In this document: positions 54,494 to 64,000 of the stretch, piece by piece | How positions within the stretch are numbered: position 1 is the first letter of the stretch | Layout of the letters: every line of letters begins with the position of its first letter | Source of the DNA: Verrucomicrobiota bacterium | Lineage (GTDB): Bacteria > Verrucomicrobiota > Verrucomicrobiia > Limisphaerales > UBA1100 | NCBI GenBank assembly: GCA_028343615.1 | Contig: JAOLZA010000001.1 | Coordinates: forward strand, 51,166 to 115,165 | DNA length: 64,000 bases | Direction of reading: 5' to 3' | Program-made: the position numbers and the translations under genes | The notes under the pieces: model-generated | What the model saw: only the letters and a program-made list of their open reading frames with translations | Databases searched by the model: none | What the model was told of the DNA's origin: nothing

Positions 54494-55858
54494 TTACACC
54501 TCCAACGCTTCGCCTGGCGCGGGTTGGTGGATGATCAATTTTGGCAGGCGCTCGCGCAGGGCTTGCTCTATCCAATCGCGAGCCTTGGGTTCACCGTGGC
54601 CGAGGAGGATGGTGCGGGGGTTTAGTCGTACGGCAAAATCCACCAGCTCATCGCGATCGGCGTGGGCGGAGAGATCAAAGCAATTCATCTCGCAATGGCG
54701 CGTGAGTTCCCCGCCGCTTTCGCTGAAGTGAAAGGCCTCACCGCGAGAGGCAGCACGCAGTTTGCCGGCGGGTGTGTCGGGCGCGGCGTAGCCGACGAAG
54801 TGAATGGAATGGCGCTCTACTGGTGCCATACGCACCGCCAACTCGTGCGCTAAAGTATGTTCGCTCATCATGCCGGCGGTGATGACAAACAACGAACCGT
54901 CGAGTTTAATTTTGTTCAGCTCTTTGCGCTCGAGCACGCGGAGATCCAGCGCCTCGCGCAAATTCAAATCTGGCCGCCGATTGGGTGCGCGCCCAGAGAA
55001 GAGATCGTAAATTTCTGTAAACACTCGGCCGAGCCCACCGATGTAAACCGGTTGTTTGCGCAAATCCCCTCGTTGCATGGCCAGCGCGATCATACCCAAA
55101 ACTTCCTGCGTGCGTCCGAGCGCGAACACCGGCACAAGCACGCCCGCATTGCGATCGAGCCCTGCGCGGATGGCGTCCAAAAACCGTTTAGCTTCTTTGT
55201 CGCGAGTGAAGCCCTCGGGTGTTTCGGTGTTGCCGCGTGTGGTTTCCAAAATCAACACATCCGCCTTCAAGCCATCAAAATCGGCTTTGGGTAAAAGTGA
55301 TTGGTCGTGGAAACAGACGTCGCCGGTATAAAATAAACTCTCTTTATTATGCGCCACGCGAATGCCGGCGGAGCCAAGTACGTGGCCGGCATGATGGAAA
55401 GAAAGCGTAGGCGATTCTCCTTCACGCGCGAATGCGCCCCACGGTTCCACGTGTCCATATTTAAACCCTTGAAATAAATAAGAAAGCTCATCTATCTCTT
55501 CATGGCTGTACAGAGGATAATCCAAATTATTTTTTTCCACGCGCTGACGTTTCATTACGTTTACGGAATTGTGGAGTACGCGTTCCACGATGAAATGGCT
55601 CGGCTCAGTCATCAACACTCGTGCGCGGGGAAAGTGGCGCAACGCGACGGGCAGCGAGCCGCAATGATCGTGATGACAATGCGAGAGCGCAATGGCCTCC
55701 ACATCGGCATCGGCCACCTGCGAATAGCTCGGCAATCCTTCGCGCCCTTCGGAGCCTGGATGCGTGCCGGCATCGAGCAGCATCGTGTGTCCGCCGGTTT
55801 CAACGAGCCACGCGCTGGCGCCGATGGTGTCGGCGGGGTTAAGATTGGTCACACGCAC
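54494..55858 (-). CDS. Metallo-beta-lactamase/beta-CASP RNA-exonuclease-like protein
   Basis: LSHCHHDHCGSLP (HxHxDH-like), FYTGDV, HAGHVLGSAGIRV, C-terminal LSAHADRDELVDF..ILLGHGEPKA. Confidence 0.9.
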   Translation of the reverse strand: MRVTNLNPADTIGASAWLVETGGHTMLLDAGTHPGSEGREGLPSYSQVADADVEAIALSHCHHDHCGSLPVALRHFPRARVLMTEPSHFIVERVLHNSVNVMKRQRVEKNNLDYPLYSHEEIDELSYLFQGFKYGHVEPWGAFAREGESPTLSFHHAGHVLGSAGIRVAHNKESLFYTGDVCFHDQSLLPKADFDGLKADVLILETTRGNTETPEGFTRDKEAKRFLDAIRAGLDRNAGVLVPVFALGRTQEVLGMIALAMQRGDLRKQPVYIGGLGRVFTEIYDLFSGRAPNRRPDLNLREALDLRVLERKELNKIKLDGSLFVITAGMMSEHTLAHELAVRMAPVERHSIHFVGYAAPDTPAGKLRAASRGEAFHFSESGGELTRHCEMNCFDLSAHADRDELVDFAVRLNPRTILLGHGEPKARDWIEQALRERLPKLIIHQPAPGEALEV

Positions 55859-55944
55859 CGCGGGAGCCTAATGACGTGAGCGCGTAGGTGCGAGCCATTT
55901 GCCCGTCTTGCTTCACGGCCCGCTCGCGGGTAGCCTCTGTCTGC

Positions 55945-57048
55945 ATGCGCTTGTTGGATCGCTATTTGCTGCGCGAATTATTCGCGCCGTTATTTTACTG
56001 CCTCGTGGGATTTCAAATTTTTTGGACGGCCTTCGATTTGTTCAGCCGAATGGACGTGTATCAAAACGCGAAGATGAGCAGCGGAGAGATAGCGCGTTAT
56101 TATTTGCTGCAAACGCCCGAGCTGCTGGCCACGGTACTGCCTATCGCGCTATTATTGGCGTTGCTGTATGCACTCACCAACCACGCTCGCCACAACGAGC
56201 TGGTGGCTATGCGTGCGGCGGGTGTGAGTTTGGCGCGGCTGAGCGTTCCCTACTTCGTGGTGGCGGCGTTGTTGGGCGGCGGACTGTTTTTGGTCACCGA
56301 ATTCATCGCACCCAAGGCTACCGCCGAAGCCACACGAATGGTAGCCGCGAAGGAGGAAACCAATTCACAGTGGTTGATGAATCTTGATTTTCGCGATGAC
56401 TCAAAGAATCAGGTTTGGCACATCAAACGATACAATCCCGCCACCGGCGAAATGGATCAGCCAGCCGTAGAGTGGAGAGAGCGTGATGTCCGATACGAAT
56501 TATTTGCCGCACGGGCTGAATGGAAGAAGAGCACATGGGTATTTTATGATGCCCAACTGCAGATTTTCCGGCCGCCTAGCAATGATCTTCCCCAGTTGCT
56601 TTCGACCAACGTATGGACGGGTCAGCTGGTTGGCGGATCGCCCGCACAGTTGCGGGCGGAAATTAAGGTCAGCCAGATGGATAAAATCATGGCGGCCAAA
56701 CGCCTTCGGCTCTCGCTCAGTGAAATTATGGAATACCGAAAATTACACCCAGGAATGAAAACAGATCGCGCAGCACTCTTGATGACGCAGTTTCACGGTA
56801 GATTGGCACAGCCGTTCACCTGTTTGGTGGTGGTGCTGGTGGCGCTGCCCTTTGGCGCGATGGGGGGTCGGCGTAATGTGTACGCGGGCGTGGCGGGCAG
56901 CGTCGGGATTTGTTTTTTTTACTTCGTGCTTCTACGTTGGGGATTGGCGCTCGGCACGGCGGATCACATTCCGGCGGTGTTGGCGGCGTGGTTGCCTAAT
57001 CTAATTTTTGCCAGCACTGGGATAGTGTTAATGCGCAAAGTGCCATGA
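55945..57048 (+). CDS. LptF/LptG-family permease (YjgP/YjgQ)
   Basis: MRLLDRYLLRELFAPLFYCLVGFQIFWTAFDLF; LPIALLLALLYALTNHARHNELVAMRAAGVSLARL. Confidence 0.9.
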   Translation: MRLLDRYLLRELFAPLFYCLVGFQIFWTAFDLFSRMDVYQNAKMSSGEIARYYLLQTPELLATVLPIALLLALLYALTNHARHNELVAMRAAGVSLARLSVPYFVVAALLGGGLFLVTEFIAPKATAEATRMVAAKEETNSQWLMNLDFRDDSKNQVWHIKRYNPATGEMDQPAVEWRERDVRYELFAARAEWKKSTWVFYDAQLQIFRPPSNDLPQLLSTNVWTGQLVGGSPAQLRAEIKVSQMDKIMAAKRLRLSLSEIMEYRKLHPGMKTDRAALLMTQFHGRLAQPFTCLVVVLVALPFGAMGGRRNVYAGVAGSVGICFFYFVLLRWGLALGTADHIPAVLAAWLPNLIFASTGIVLMRKVP

Positions 57049-58703
57049 CGTTTTCGCCGGAACAAATAACGCAGCTGTATGACGGCGTGCGGGCGATCCA
57101 TTCGACCTTGGAACCGGAGGCGGCATTGCGGCTGGTGGTGCACGAGGCGGTGGGATTGGTGAATGCAAATAGCGGCGCACTTGTGTTGGTGAATCCGAAT
57201 ACGGGCTTGCTGGAAATTGAAGCTTCAGAAGGCTTGCCCGAATTCGACGTGGCCCATCTCGGCGCGTCGCTGGAAGGAATTGTGAGTCAAGTGGTACGTC
57301 ACGGCGAGCCACTACGTGAGTGCGGATTAGACAGCGGTACGTACAGCGAATTGGCCGTTCCACTAAGTATGGACGGGCGGGTGCGCGCGGTGCTCAATGT
57401 TTCAGCCGCAAGGCCCGATGCATTTTCTGAAGCGGATCAGGCCTTGCTCGAAGAGCTTGCGGTCCATGCCACGCAGGTGATTCAAAACACTTGGCTCTAT
57501 GAACAACTGCGCCAACGCACGGAACTTTTGGAGTCGTTAGTGAGTGTGGGACAAACGATCAATCGCACACTGATCCTCGATGACGTGCTGGAAGCGATCA
57601 CGCGCGAGGCGGCGGGGTTAGGCCGTGTACGGGCGTGCTCGCTGCAGCTGCTCGATGCCACGGGCGAATGGCTCGAGGTGCGCGCTCAGCACGGCGCGGG
57701 GAAGGAATACCAACAACGTCCGCCATTGAGCGTGGCGGAAAGTTTGATGGGCTCGGTCGTGCGCCGTCGTAAGCCAATGCAGGAAGGTGATTTGCAAAAC
57801 TCAGCGCAATATCAACACGCGGAAATCGCTCGGCTCGAAGGCTTTGTATCACTGCTCAGCGTGCCGTTGGTTTACTCCGAAACATGCCTCGGCACCTTGA
57901 ATGTGTACACGGCGGAGCCCCATGTTTTTTCCAATGAAGAAGTAAGCACGCTCGCCGCACTGGCGGAGCTTTCGGCGGTGGCAATGGAAAAAGCGCGGCT
58001 GTACGAGCGCACGGTGGATGTAGAGGAACAACTGCGGCGCAACGAACAGCTTAGCGCGCTGGGATTATTGGCGGCGGAGGTCGCGCATGAAATCCGTAAT
58101 CCGCTTACGGTGATGAAGATGCTGTATCACTCGCTGGATTTAAAATTTCCGGAAGGCGACCTGCGCCGCGAGGATGCCCGAGTATTGGGCGATAAGATGG
58201 ATCACCTCGATGGTATTGTGGATAACATCGTCAACTTTGCTCGCAACGCCGAGCCATGTATGGCCCCGGTGCAAGTGTCGGAGTTGCTCGATGATCTCGC
58301 GCTGCTCACGCGCCACAAGCTGCAACACCATTCCATCGCACTCGAACGCGATGACGTGCCGGAATTGGCACCGGTGAATGCTGATGCAACCCAACTTTCG
58401 CAGGCGTTTCTCAATGTAATTCTCAATGCCGCTGAAGCCATGCCCGAAGGCGGCACACTGCGCATCTCCACGCACCGTAATGCAGACGAGCTGCGCGTGG
58501 CCTTTGCTGATACTGGGCCGGGGATGACTGCTGCCCAGCGCGAACGCGCTTTCACCGGTATGCTCAGCACCACCAAGGAAAAAGGCGGCGGCTTGGGGTT
58601 GGCCATCGTGGCCAAGGTGGCCGAGGCCCATGGTGGGCGTGTGGAATTGGGATCTGAGGAGGGCTGGGGCACGGTGATTACCTTTTGTTTGCCGGCGGAA
58701 TAA
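57045..58703 (+). CDS. GAF-domain sensor histidine kinase
   Basis: Two GAF-like regions; LLAAEVAHEIRNPLTVMKML (H box); VILNAAEAMPEGGTLRI (N box); FADTGPGM, GGGLGLAIVAKVAEAHGG (G boxes). Confidence 0.94.
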   Translation: MTFSPEQITQLYDGVRAIHSTLEPEAALRLVVHEAVGLVNANSGALVLVNPNTGLLEIEASEGLPEFDVAHLGASLEGIVSQVVRHGEPLRECGLDSGTYSELAVPLSMDGRVRAVLNVSAARPDAFSEADQALLEELAVHATQVIQNTWLYEQLRQRTELLESLVSVGQTINRTLILDDVLEAITREAAGLGRVRACSLQLLDATGEWLEVRAQHGAGKEYQQRPPLSVAESLMGSVVRRRKPMQEGDLQNSAQYQHAEIARLEGFVSLLSVPLVYSETCLGTLNVYTAEPHVFSNEEVSTLAALAELSAVAMEKARLYERTVDVEEQLRRNEQLSALGLLAAEVAHEIRNPLTVMKMLYHSLDLKFPEGDLRREDARVLGDKMDHLDGIVDNIVNFARNAEPCMAPVQVSELLDDLALLTRHKLQHHSIALERDDVPELAPVNADATQLSQAFLNVILNAAEAMPEGGTLRISTHRNADELRVAFADTGPGMTAAQRERAFTGMLSTTKEKGGGLGLAIVAKVAEAHGGRVELGSEEGWGTVITFCLPAE

Positions 58704-58913
58704 AAAAACCGCCACGAACTCAATTGAATCCGCGGCGGTGCCCGACCGGAAATGACCCAACGCAGACTATTCCAGCCGAACCCAGAGACCCTATCGCAAA
58801 ATCTTTCAGGGGCGTTAATTGAAAAAAAACGTTCCAGTATTGATCCAATCAATGGTGACAGTTTGTGACCAAGTTGCGATTGCGTCCGCGCGGTTCGGCG
58901 ATAAACTGGCTGT

Positions 58914-59267
58914 GTGAAGAGCACGCTTATTTTGGCAGGTGCGGTCGCCGCGACGCTCGTGTGCGCGGCCGGCTGTAGCGATGCCGGCCCTAACACCGAA
59001 GCCGGCCACCGACATGCCGCTATTATCGCCAAGCTCAAAGCTGTTGATCAGGATATTAAATCCACTACGGACGTTGAGACTGCCTTGGAGAAATATGAAG
59101 TCACCATCACGGAGATTCAGGCTTTTATAGAACAGTTCTCCGAGACTGACGAGGCGTTGGAGCTTTCCAAAGCTTTGACTTGGGTGGAGAAAGAAAAAGC
59201 ACGGCTGCGAATCATTCAGGAAGCGAATTATCCGTTTCCGACACAATCCACGGATTTAAATAAATAA
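58914..59267 (+). CDS. Small lipoprotein (GTG start)
   Basis: MKSTLILAGAVAATLVCAAGCSDAGPN lipobox; helical acidic remainder. Confidence 0.7.
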   Translation: MKSTLILAGAVAATLVCAAGCSDAGPNTEAGHRHAAIIAKLKAVDQDIKSTTDVETALEKYEVTITEIQAFIEQFSETDEALELSKALTWVEKEKARLRIIQEANYPFPTQSTDLNK

Positions 59268-59322
59268 GTGAATTAATAAGGATTCAAGTTGTCTTGGTGG
59301 GGCAGAACGCCACACTTTTTGC

Positions 59323-59664
59323 ATGCAGGCATGGGGGCATCGGCAGCTGGATGTGCCGGAAAAAGAGATGGAGAAAGTGCTCCAAAGATTTGACCAAAAT
59401 GGTTGGGAACTGGTGAGTGTAATTGACGAGACCACAGATCCCAGTCGCCAAACGAGTCACAAAATGTCCTGGCTGTTTTTAAACGGCCCGCCGACGCGGG
59501 CGAGGACGAGGCTGATTAGTTTGCTGGCGAGCCGTCGGCATTCCAAGAATGGAGCACCACCGGGCTTCCATCTTGATCCCAGGCACGCACAAAAACGCGC
59601 ACCCCCTTTTCGTATTTCTCCTCCCAGCGAATGGAGTCTTGTTCGTGGACCACGGTACCACTAA
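59323..59664 (+). CDS. DUF4177-like small protein; C-terminal part doubtful
   Basis: KEMEKVLQRFDQNGWELVSVIDETTDPSRQTSHKMSWLFLNGP looks coding; the remainder is antisense to the 59516-59872 lipoprotein. Confidence 0.35.
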   Translation: MQAWGHRQLDVPEKEMEKVLQRFDQNGWELVSVIDETTDPSRQTSHKMSWLFLNGPPTRARTRLISLLASRRHSKNGAPPGFHLDPRHAQKRAPPFRISPPSEWSLVRGPRYH

Positions 59665-59872
59665 AAATATTTCCGCCGTTGGTTTCATGCCATAAACCGT
59701 CGCCTTGCCGGACAATGGTTCCGGCTGTTGAAAGTGCTGGAAGGTTATTATGTTCCTCGCCGGCACCATCCAACTCATCGGTGACTTCTTCCGTGTCCTT
59801 CGTTTTGGAACACGCTCCTAACAGCATGAGCAAAGCAGCTGTCCAAGCGAGTACTGGAGTGTAAAGTTTCAT
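59516..59872 (-). CDS. Small lipoprotein with MORN-like segment
   Basis: MKLYTPVLAWTAALLMLLGACSKTKD lipobox; VRQGDGLWHETNGGNIFSGTVVHEQDSIRWEEKYEKGVRV. Confidence 0.7.
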   Translation of the reverse strand: MKLYTPVLAWTAALLMLLGACSKTKDTEEVTDELDGAGEEHNNLPALSTAGTIVRQGDGLWHETNGGNIFSGTVVHEQDSIRWEEKYEKGVRVFVRAWDQDGSPVVLHSWNADGSPAN

Positions 59873-61677
59873 CGAATGTCCAGTCCCGGCGAATAATATT
59901 TCAATTGTTTCACGATCTTCGTGGACATGCGTGTGCGGCCAAGCTTCAGAATGCGCAAGCTCGCCCAGCCGGCCAAGTGACTGGAGGCGCGATCCGTGAT
60001 GTCCGTATCCGTGAGGTCCAACTCGCGTGGTTGGAAGAACTCTGCCATGTGCTCGAGGTCATCATTGTTAATGCGAGAGCTAGCGAGGTTTAACGTAAGC
60101 ACTTCACGAGTGACGGGATGTCTTTCCAGTTTTCCGCCCACCGCTTGAAGAGCGGCTTCGGCATTCATACCGTTGGCGCGCAACGCCATAGTGAATGGCC
60201 CTTTGGCGGACGCCTTTAGCTCAGGCTTGGGCAGCGGCAGGGGCTGACCGATATGCGAGGTGAATAGATTGGTGAAAATCATGTTCGCCTGCCAGGCATC
60301 GAGCCCTTCCCAGCGAAAATTTTCCGGTGGCAGGCGCGTGCTGCTAAGGTAAGGCGGTCGGGCATGCTCACCCAATGAGGGGTCAATCCCCAAGTACCAC
60401 GACATCGGGTGGTACGGCACAGTTTTCCGATACAACGGATCTGCTCCGTTGGGCCGGGTGCGAATGAGGCCGGCTCGGTGGTTCTTCGTTATCCCCTCTC
60501 GCATCGCGTGATCCTTGTTGGCAAACTGTTGCACCTGTAAAAGTCGGGCACGCAGCAGGGCGGTTTCACCGCGGTGGTAAGATTCAGCTCGCTTCTTGGA
60601 AAGGTCATCCATTTCCAGTCGCGTGAAGGCCAACCATTGGCTCACCAGTGCGTATCGGTCAGCATTCGTTACCACCGGATTGTTGCGTACGGTCGACAGC
60701 AACTGATGGAAATGCTTGCGGTTGGCATCCACAAATGGATTCAATTCGTTGGTCTTCTTCGGTTGTGCCTGAATTTTATACCAACTCTTCCAACCCTTGA
60801 GCAGCATGGGGATGCCTTGGGGCCAGTTGGCTTGCACATTTTTAGCCCAGTTTGTACTGCGATCAAACTGCCACTCACTGTCCGTCTTCGCTTGCAACAA
60901 GGCCCCGCGGAAATAAGGTTGAGCGGTGGGATTCCCCAGAAAAAAATCCACCAGCGTTTGCGCCAAAAAATAACCCACACCCACATCACCAATCACCTTC
61001 TTCCAGTCATCATATTGGGTTGACTCAATAAAATCCACAAACTGCGCCGTGCTCATCTTCTGCACCAAATCCATGTAACGTTGGTACTGTTGCATGGTGG
61101 CAATTTTCTTTTGCACCCCCAGATGTTGCTTTCTATTGGAGTACCACTCAGGCAGCCCCTCTGAGAGCCACAGCGGCATCACCCCGTAATTAGCCGCGTG
61201 TACCGCATGGCACATCTCGTGCAATAATGTGGGTACAATCTCCCATGGCAAATCGTGATTCCAGTAGCACACGATGGGCGTTGGCACCTGCGGCTTCATA
61301 CTTCGGTCGTCCTGACGGTTGACCTGCACTTGGATGCGTGTATAGCCCAGAGTGCCTGGGCCCACCTTGTTACCCAGAGCCGCCGAGTATTTCTGGTACG
61401 CCTCGAAGTTGGGCAGAAAATCAATTTTGTAATGGAAATCCTTCGGCACCGTAATGCCGATGGCGCGGTACTTGGTGATGAGCAATTCTCCTTCACGCGC
61501 AATATATTGCACCAGCGAAGCCGGCACGGCAGAACCGTGCGTGTTGATGTAAACCCGTCCGAATCGTTGGTAGCCCTGCTGTGCCTTGGCGTACTCAGGC
61601 TGGAGCAGGAAAAGAAAAGCCACGCTCGCATATAAAACACGGCAAAGGCCCACTCGCGTCAATTTGAATTTAATCAT
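59869..61677 (-). CDS. Secreted gluzincin-like metallopeptidase with LRR-like C-terminus
   Basis: Signal peptide; LLHEMCHAVHAANYGVMPLWLSEGLPEWYS (HExxH plus downstream Glu); C-terminal SRINNDDLEHMAEFFQPRELDLTDTDITDRASSHLAGWASLRILKL. Confidence 0.78.
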   Translation of the reverse strand: MIKFKLTRVGLCRVLYASVAFLFLLQPEYAKAQQGYQRFGRVYINTHGSAVPASLVQYIAREGELLITKYRAIGITVPKDFHYKIDFLPNFEAYQKYSAALGNKVGPGTLGYTRIQVQVNRQDDRSMKPQVPTPIVCYWNHDLPWEIVPTLLHEMCHAVHAANYGVMPLWLSEGLPEWYSNRKQHLGVQKKIATMQQYQRYMDLVQKMSTAQFVDFIESTQYDDWKKVIGDVGVGYFLAQTLVDFFLGNPTAQPYFRGALLQAKTDSEWQFDRSTNWAKNVQANWPQGIPMLLKGWKSWYKIQAQPKKTNELNPFVDANRKHFHQLLSTVRNNPVVTNADRYALVSQWLAFTRLEMDDLSKKRAESYHRGETALLRARLLQVQQFANKDHAMREGITKNHRAGLIRTRPNGADPLYRKTVPYHPMSWYLGIDPSLGEHARPPYLSSTRLPPENFRWEGLDAWQANMIFTNLFTSHIGQPLPLPKPELKASAKGPFTMALRANGMNAEAALQAVGGKLERHPVTREVLTLNLASSRINNDDLEHMAEFFQPRELDLTDTDITDRASSHLAGWASLRILKLGRTRMSTKIVKQLKYYSPGLDIR

Positions 61678-61767
61678 GGCTCGGGTGCTGCGTTGGGGCC
61701 TACACAAACTACCACCCGTACCTGATAATCACAACAGCCAACTCGTTTAACTTGAAACGCAAATTAT

Positions 61768-63078
61768 TTAAATAAACTCGTTGATGAGGTTCTCCAGAAA
61801 TTCCTGACGGCCGCTGGTGTTAGGCGTCACATCTCCTTTTTCGAGCATGTAGGCTTCCAAGGTTTTGAAGCTGGCATCACCGGACTCGATTTCTTTGCCA
61901 ATGCTGGCATCCCAGCTACCGTAGCGTTCCTTCACAAAATTTCCCAGACGGCCGTCGGCACGGATGGCTGCTGCAATTTTCAGCCCGCGTGCGAAAGCAT
62001 CCATGCCGCCGATGTGGGCGTGGAAAAGGTCGATCGGCTCGTGGCTTTCGCGGCGCACTTTGGCATCAAAATTCACACCTCCCGGCTCGAGGCCTCCGTG
62101 TTTCATCACCGCGAGCATGCATTTGGTGGTGAGATAAATATCGGTCGGGAATTGGTCGGTGTCCCAACCGAGCAACAGATCGCCGGTGTTGGCGTCCATC
62201 GAGCCGAGGAAACCCTGCCCGCCGGCGAAGTCGATTTCGTGCTCCATCGAGTGGCCTGCCAGCGTGGCGTGATTGGTCTCAAGGTTCAGCTTCACGTGAG
62301 CTTCCAAACCATAAGTGCGAAGGAAATTAATGCATGCCGCCGCATCGAAATCGTACTGATGCTTCGTTGGCTCCTTCGGCTTGGGTTCGAACATAAACTG
62401 GCCGGTGAAGCCAATCTCCTTCGCGTAATCCACCGCCATGTGCATGAACGCGGCGAGATGATCCAACTCGCGGTGCATGTCCGTGTTCAGCCAATTTTGA
62501 TACCCCTCGCGGCCGCCCCAAAACACGTAGCCTGCTCCGTCGAGATCCTTCGTCACCTCCAGCATCTTTTTCACCTGAGCTGCCGCAAACGCAAACGCGT
62601 CCGCATTGCAACTCGTTGCAGCACCGTGCATGTAGCGGGGGTTGCTGAATAAATTTGCCGTGCCCCAAAGCAGCCGCTTGCCCGTTCGCGCCTGTTCCTC
62701 CTTCAGCACCGCAGCCACCGCATCGAGATTCGCATTGCTCTCCGCCAGCGACGCCCCTTCAGGCGCCACATCGCGATCGTGGAAACAATAAAACGGCGCT
62801 CCTAACTTTTCCAAAAACTCAAAAAACACTCGCGCGCGATTCTGCGCATTCGCCACATCATCCGCCCCTTCCCAAGGCCGCAAAGCCGTCCCCGGTCCGA
62901 AAGGGTCCGCGCCACCGCCGCGCATCGTGTGCCAATACGCCACGCCGAAGCGCAGGTGTTCCGTCATCGACTTGCCCTCGACTTGCTCGGTGGCGTTGTA
63001 GTGCTTAAAGGAGAGCGGGTTCTTGGAATCCGCGCCCTCGTACTCGATTTTGTTTACGTCAGGAAAAAATTCAGCCAT
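61768..63078 (-). CDS. xylA: Xylose isomerase
   Basis: [100 protein letters not shown]. Confidence 0.97.
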   Translation of the reverse strand: MAEFFPDVNKIEYEGADSKNPLSFKHYNATEQVEGKSMTEHLRFGVAYWHTMRGGGADPFGPGTALRPWEGADDVANAQNRARVFFEFLEKLGAPFYCFHDRDVAPEGASLAESNANLDAVAAVLKEEQARTGKRLLWGTANLFSNPRYMHGAATSCNADAFAFAAAQVKKMLEVTKDLDGAGYVFWGGREGYQNWLNTDMHRELDHLAAFMHMAVDYAKEIGFTGQFMFEPKPKEPTKHQYDFDAAACINFLRTYGLEAHVKLNLETNHATLAGHSMEHEIDFAGGQGFLGSMDANTGDLLLGWDTDQFPTDIYLTTKCMLAVMKHGGLEPGGVNFDAKVRRESHEPIDLFHAHIGGMDAFARGLKIAAAIRADGRLGNFVKERYGSWDASIGKEIESGDASFKTLEAYMLEKGDVTPNTSGRQEFLENLINEFI

Positions 63079-63140
63079 GAGATTTAATGGGTTCGCGCGC
63101 ATTGAAGGGAACCGACGCGGCCAAGTCAAGGGAAAGGCAA

Positions 63141-64000
63141 CTACCAAACTTCCACCGGCCCTTTGGGGACGGGGATGGCTTTGCGTTTTTCGACGGCGGT
63201 TTCGGGTTCCTGCATGAACGAGGCGATCATGGGGGGTAATTGATATTGGGGGAGAAGCTGGCCATTCGTGTCAGTGAATTTTTCACGCCAGTCAAGGTAG
63301 GCGGCGAGGACAGTTTCAAAATCCTCGCGAGTGCTGATTTGAACTACGGCCTTGTTGAAGGGCTTGGCCGGGCCGAAACGTTTGGCGTACCATGGGGCGA
63401 CTTTACGGAACATCACGCTGCCGCGATTTTCTCCAAAGACTTCCAACATCAAATCGTAATGCCGTCGCAGCACGCGGATGCGTTCATCAAAGGTCGGATC
63501 GGGCAACAGCTCGCCGGTTTCGATGTAGTGCTGCGTGTGTTTGAAAATCCATGGATTATAAAACGCGCCGCGCCCAATGCTCACGCCTGCGCAGCCAGTG
63601 GCCTCAAACATAAGCTTCGCGGCCTCGGCGGTTGTGACGTCGCCATTGCCTACCACCGGCAAGTCGGGGACCGCCTCGACAACTTTTCGAATGCCCTCGA
63701 GATTCACCGTGCCTTCAAACCCCTGCGCGCGAGTGCGGCCGTGGACGAAGATGGCGGCGATGCCAGCGTCCTGTAACGTGCGCGCCAGGTCGGGCGCGGT
63801 AAGATTTTGGTCATCCCAGCCGAGCCGCATCTTGGCGGTGACGGGAATCTTCAGGGCGTCGACCATGCCGCGCACGAGCGCGTGCGTTTTGTCGAGCTCA
63901 GTCATCATCGCCGAGCCGCCGCCGGTCTTCACCACCTTGCGCACGGGACAACCCATGTTGATGTCGATAGCCGAGATGCCGAGCGACTCGAGCTGCAGCG
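63141..64000 (-). CDS. tRNA-dihydrouridine synthase (DusB-like), truncated by window edge
   Basis: Reading continues to the window edge as ..[88 protein letters not shown]. Confidence 0.93.
   Translation of the reverse strand, partial: LQLESLGISAIDINMGCPVRKVVKTGGGSAMMTELDKTHALVRGMVDALKIPVTAKMRLGWDDQNLTAPDLARTLQDAGIAAIFVHGRTRAQGFEGTVNLEGIRKVVEAVPDLPVVGNGDVTTAEAAKLMFEATGCAGVSIGRGAFYNPWIFKHTQHYIETGELLPDPTFDERIRVLRRHYDLMLEVFGENRGSVMFRKVAPWYAKRFGPAKPFNKAVVQISTREDFETVLAAYLDWREKFTDTNGQLLPQYQLPPMIASFMQEPETAVEKRKAIPVPKGPVEVW

Noticed and set aside
58704-58742. Minus-strand hairpin with T-run (ACCGCC..GGCGGTTTTTTT) after the histidine kinase
   Set aside because: Looks like a terminator, but I could not tie it to a minus-strand gene ending there, so it is not listed as a feature.
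58815-59246. 143-aa minus-strand ORF opposite the small lipoprotein
   Set aside because: The plus strand has a signal peptide and lipobox; the minus frame has no recognisable feature.
62014-62652. 212-aa plus-strand ORF opposite xylA
   Set aside because: Antisense shadow; xylA is unmistakable.
1-64000. CRISPR arrays, rRNA operons and classical IS transposases
   Set aside because: Looked for throughout; no regular direct-repeat array, rRNA signature or DDE/IS200-type transposase was recognised.

Overview
The gene content suggests a Verrucomicrobiota/PVC-type bacterial chromosome (DUF1549/DUF1553 + DUF1501 pair, DUF1080, Gram-negative lpxA and LptF/G). This taxon call is an inference. The flanks (about 1-20.6 kb and 51.8-64 kb) are mostly housekeeping genes: fabI, mrp, pyrR-pyrB behind a PyrR-type attenuator, fumarase alpha/beta, lpxA, hflX-miaA-lspA-dnaN, a cysteine desulfurase, uppP, two tandem porins, a di-haem peroxidase, a gamma-carbonic anhydrase, an LptF/G permease, a histidine kinase, xylA and dus. 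Between the gamma-carbonic anhydrase gene and an intact tRNA-Val(GAC) lies about 31 kb of accessory DNA that looks like stacked insertions at one tRNA-Val hotspot. The evidence is a decayed tRNA-Val 5' half at 20656, a perfect 38-nt tRNA-Val 5' half at 40129, the complete tRNA at 51787, and decayed copies of host gene 3' ends next to the inserts. The inner element (40129-51786) has a divergent tyrosine integrase, a serine recombinase, a PolA-like replication protein, an HNH/ScoMcrA-like nuclease, a secreted SNase and candidate integrase arm sites (TGTATAACA). The outer, older insert carries the best candidate for an undescribed system. It is a compact five-gene operon (21152-32823) encoding a secreted vWA/PKD protein, a PKD-TM protein with an acidic tail, a 1081-aa tubulin/FtsZ-like GTPase-fold protein, a large TM/coiled-coil protein, and a TM protein with two CxxCxGxG zinc modules and an apparently inactivated transglutaminase-like domain. 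All calls come from reading motifs by eye; no database search was run.
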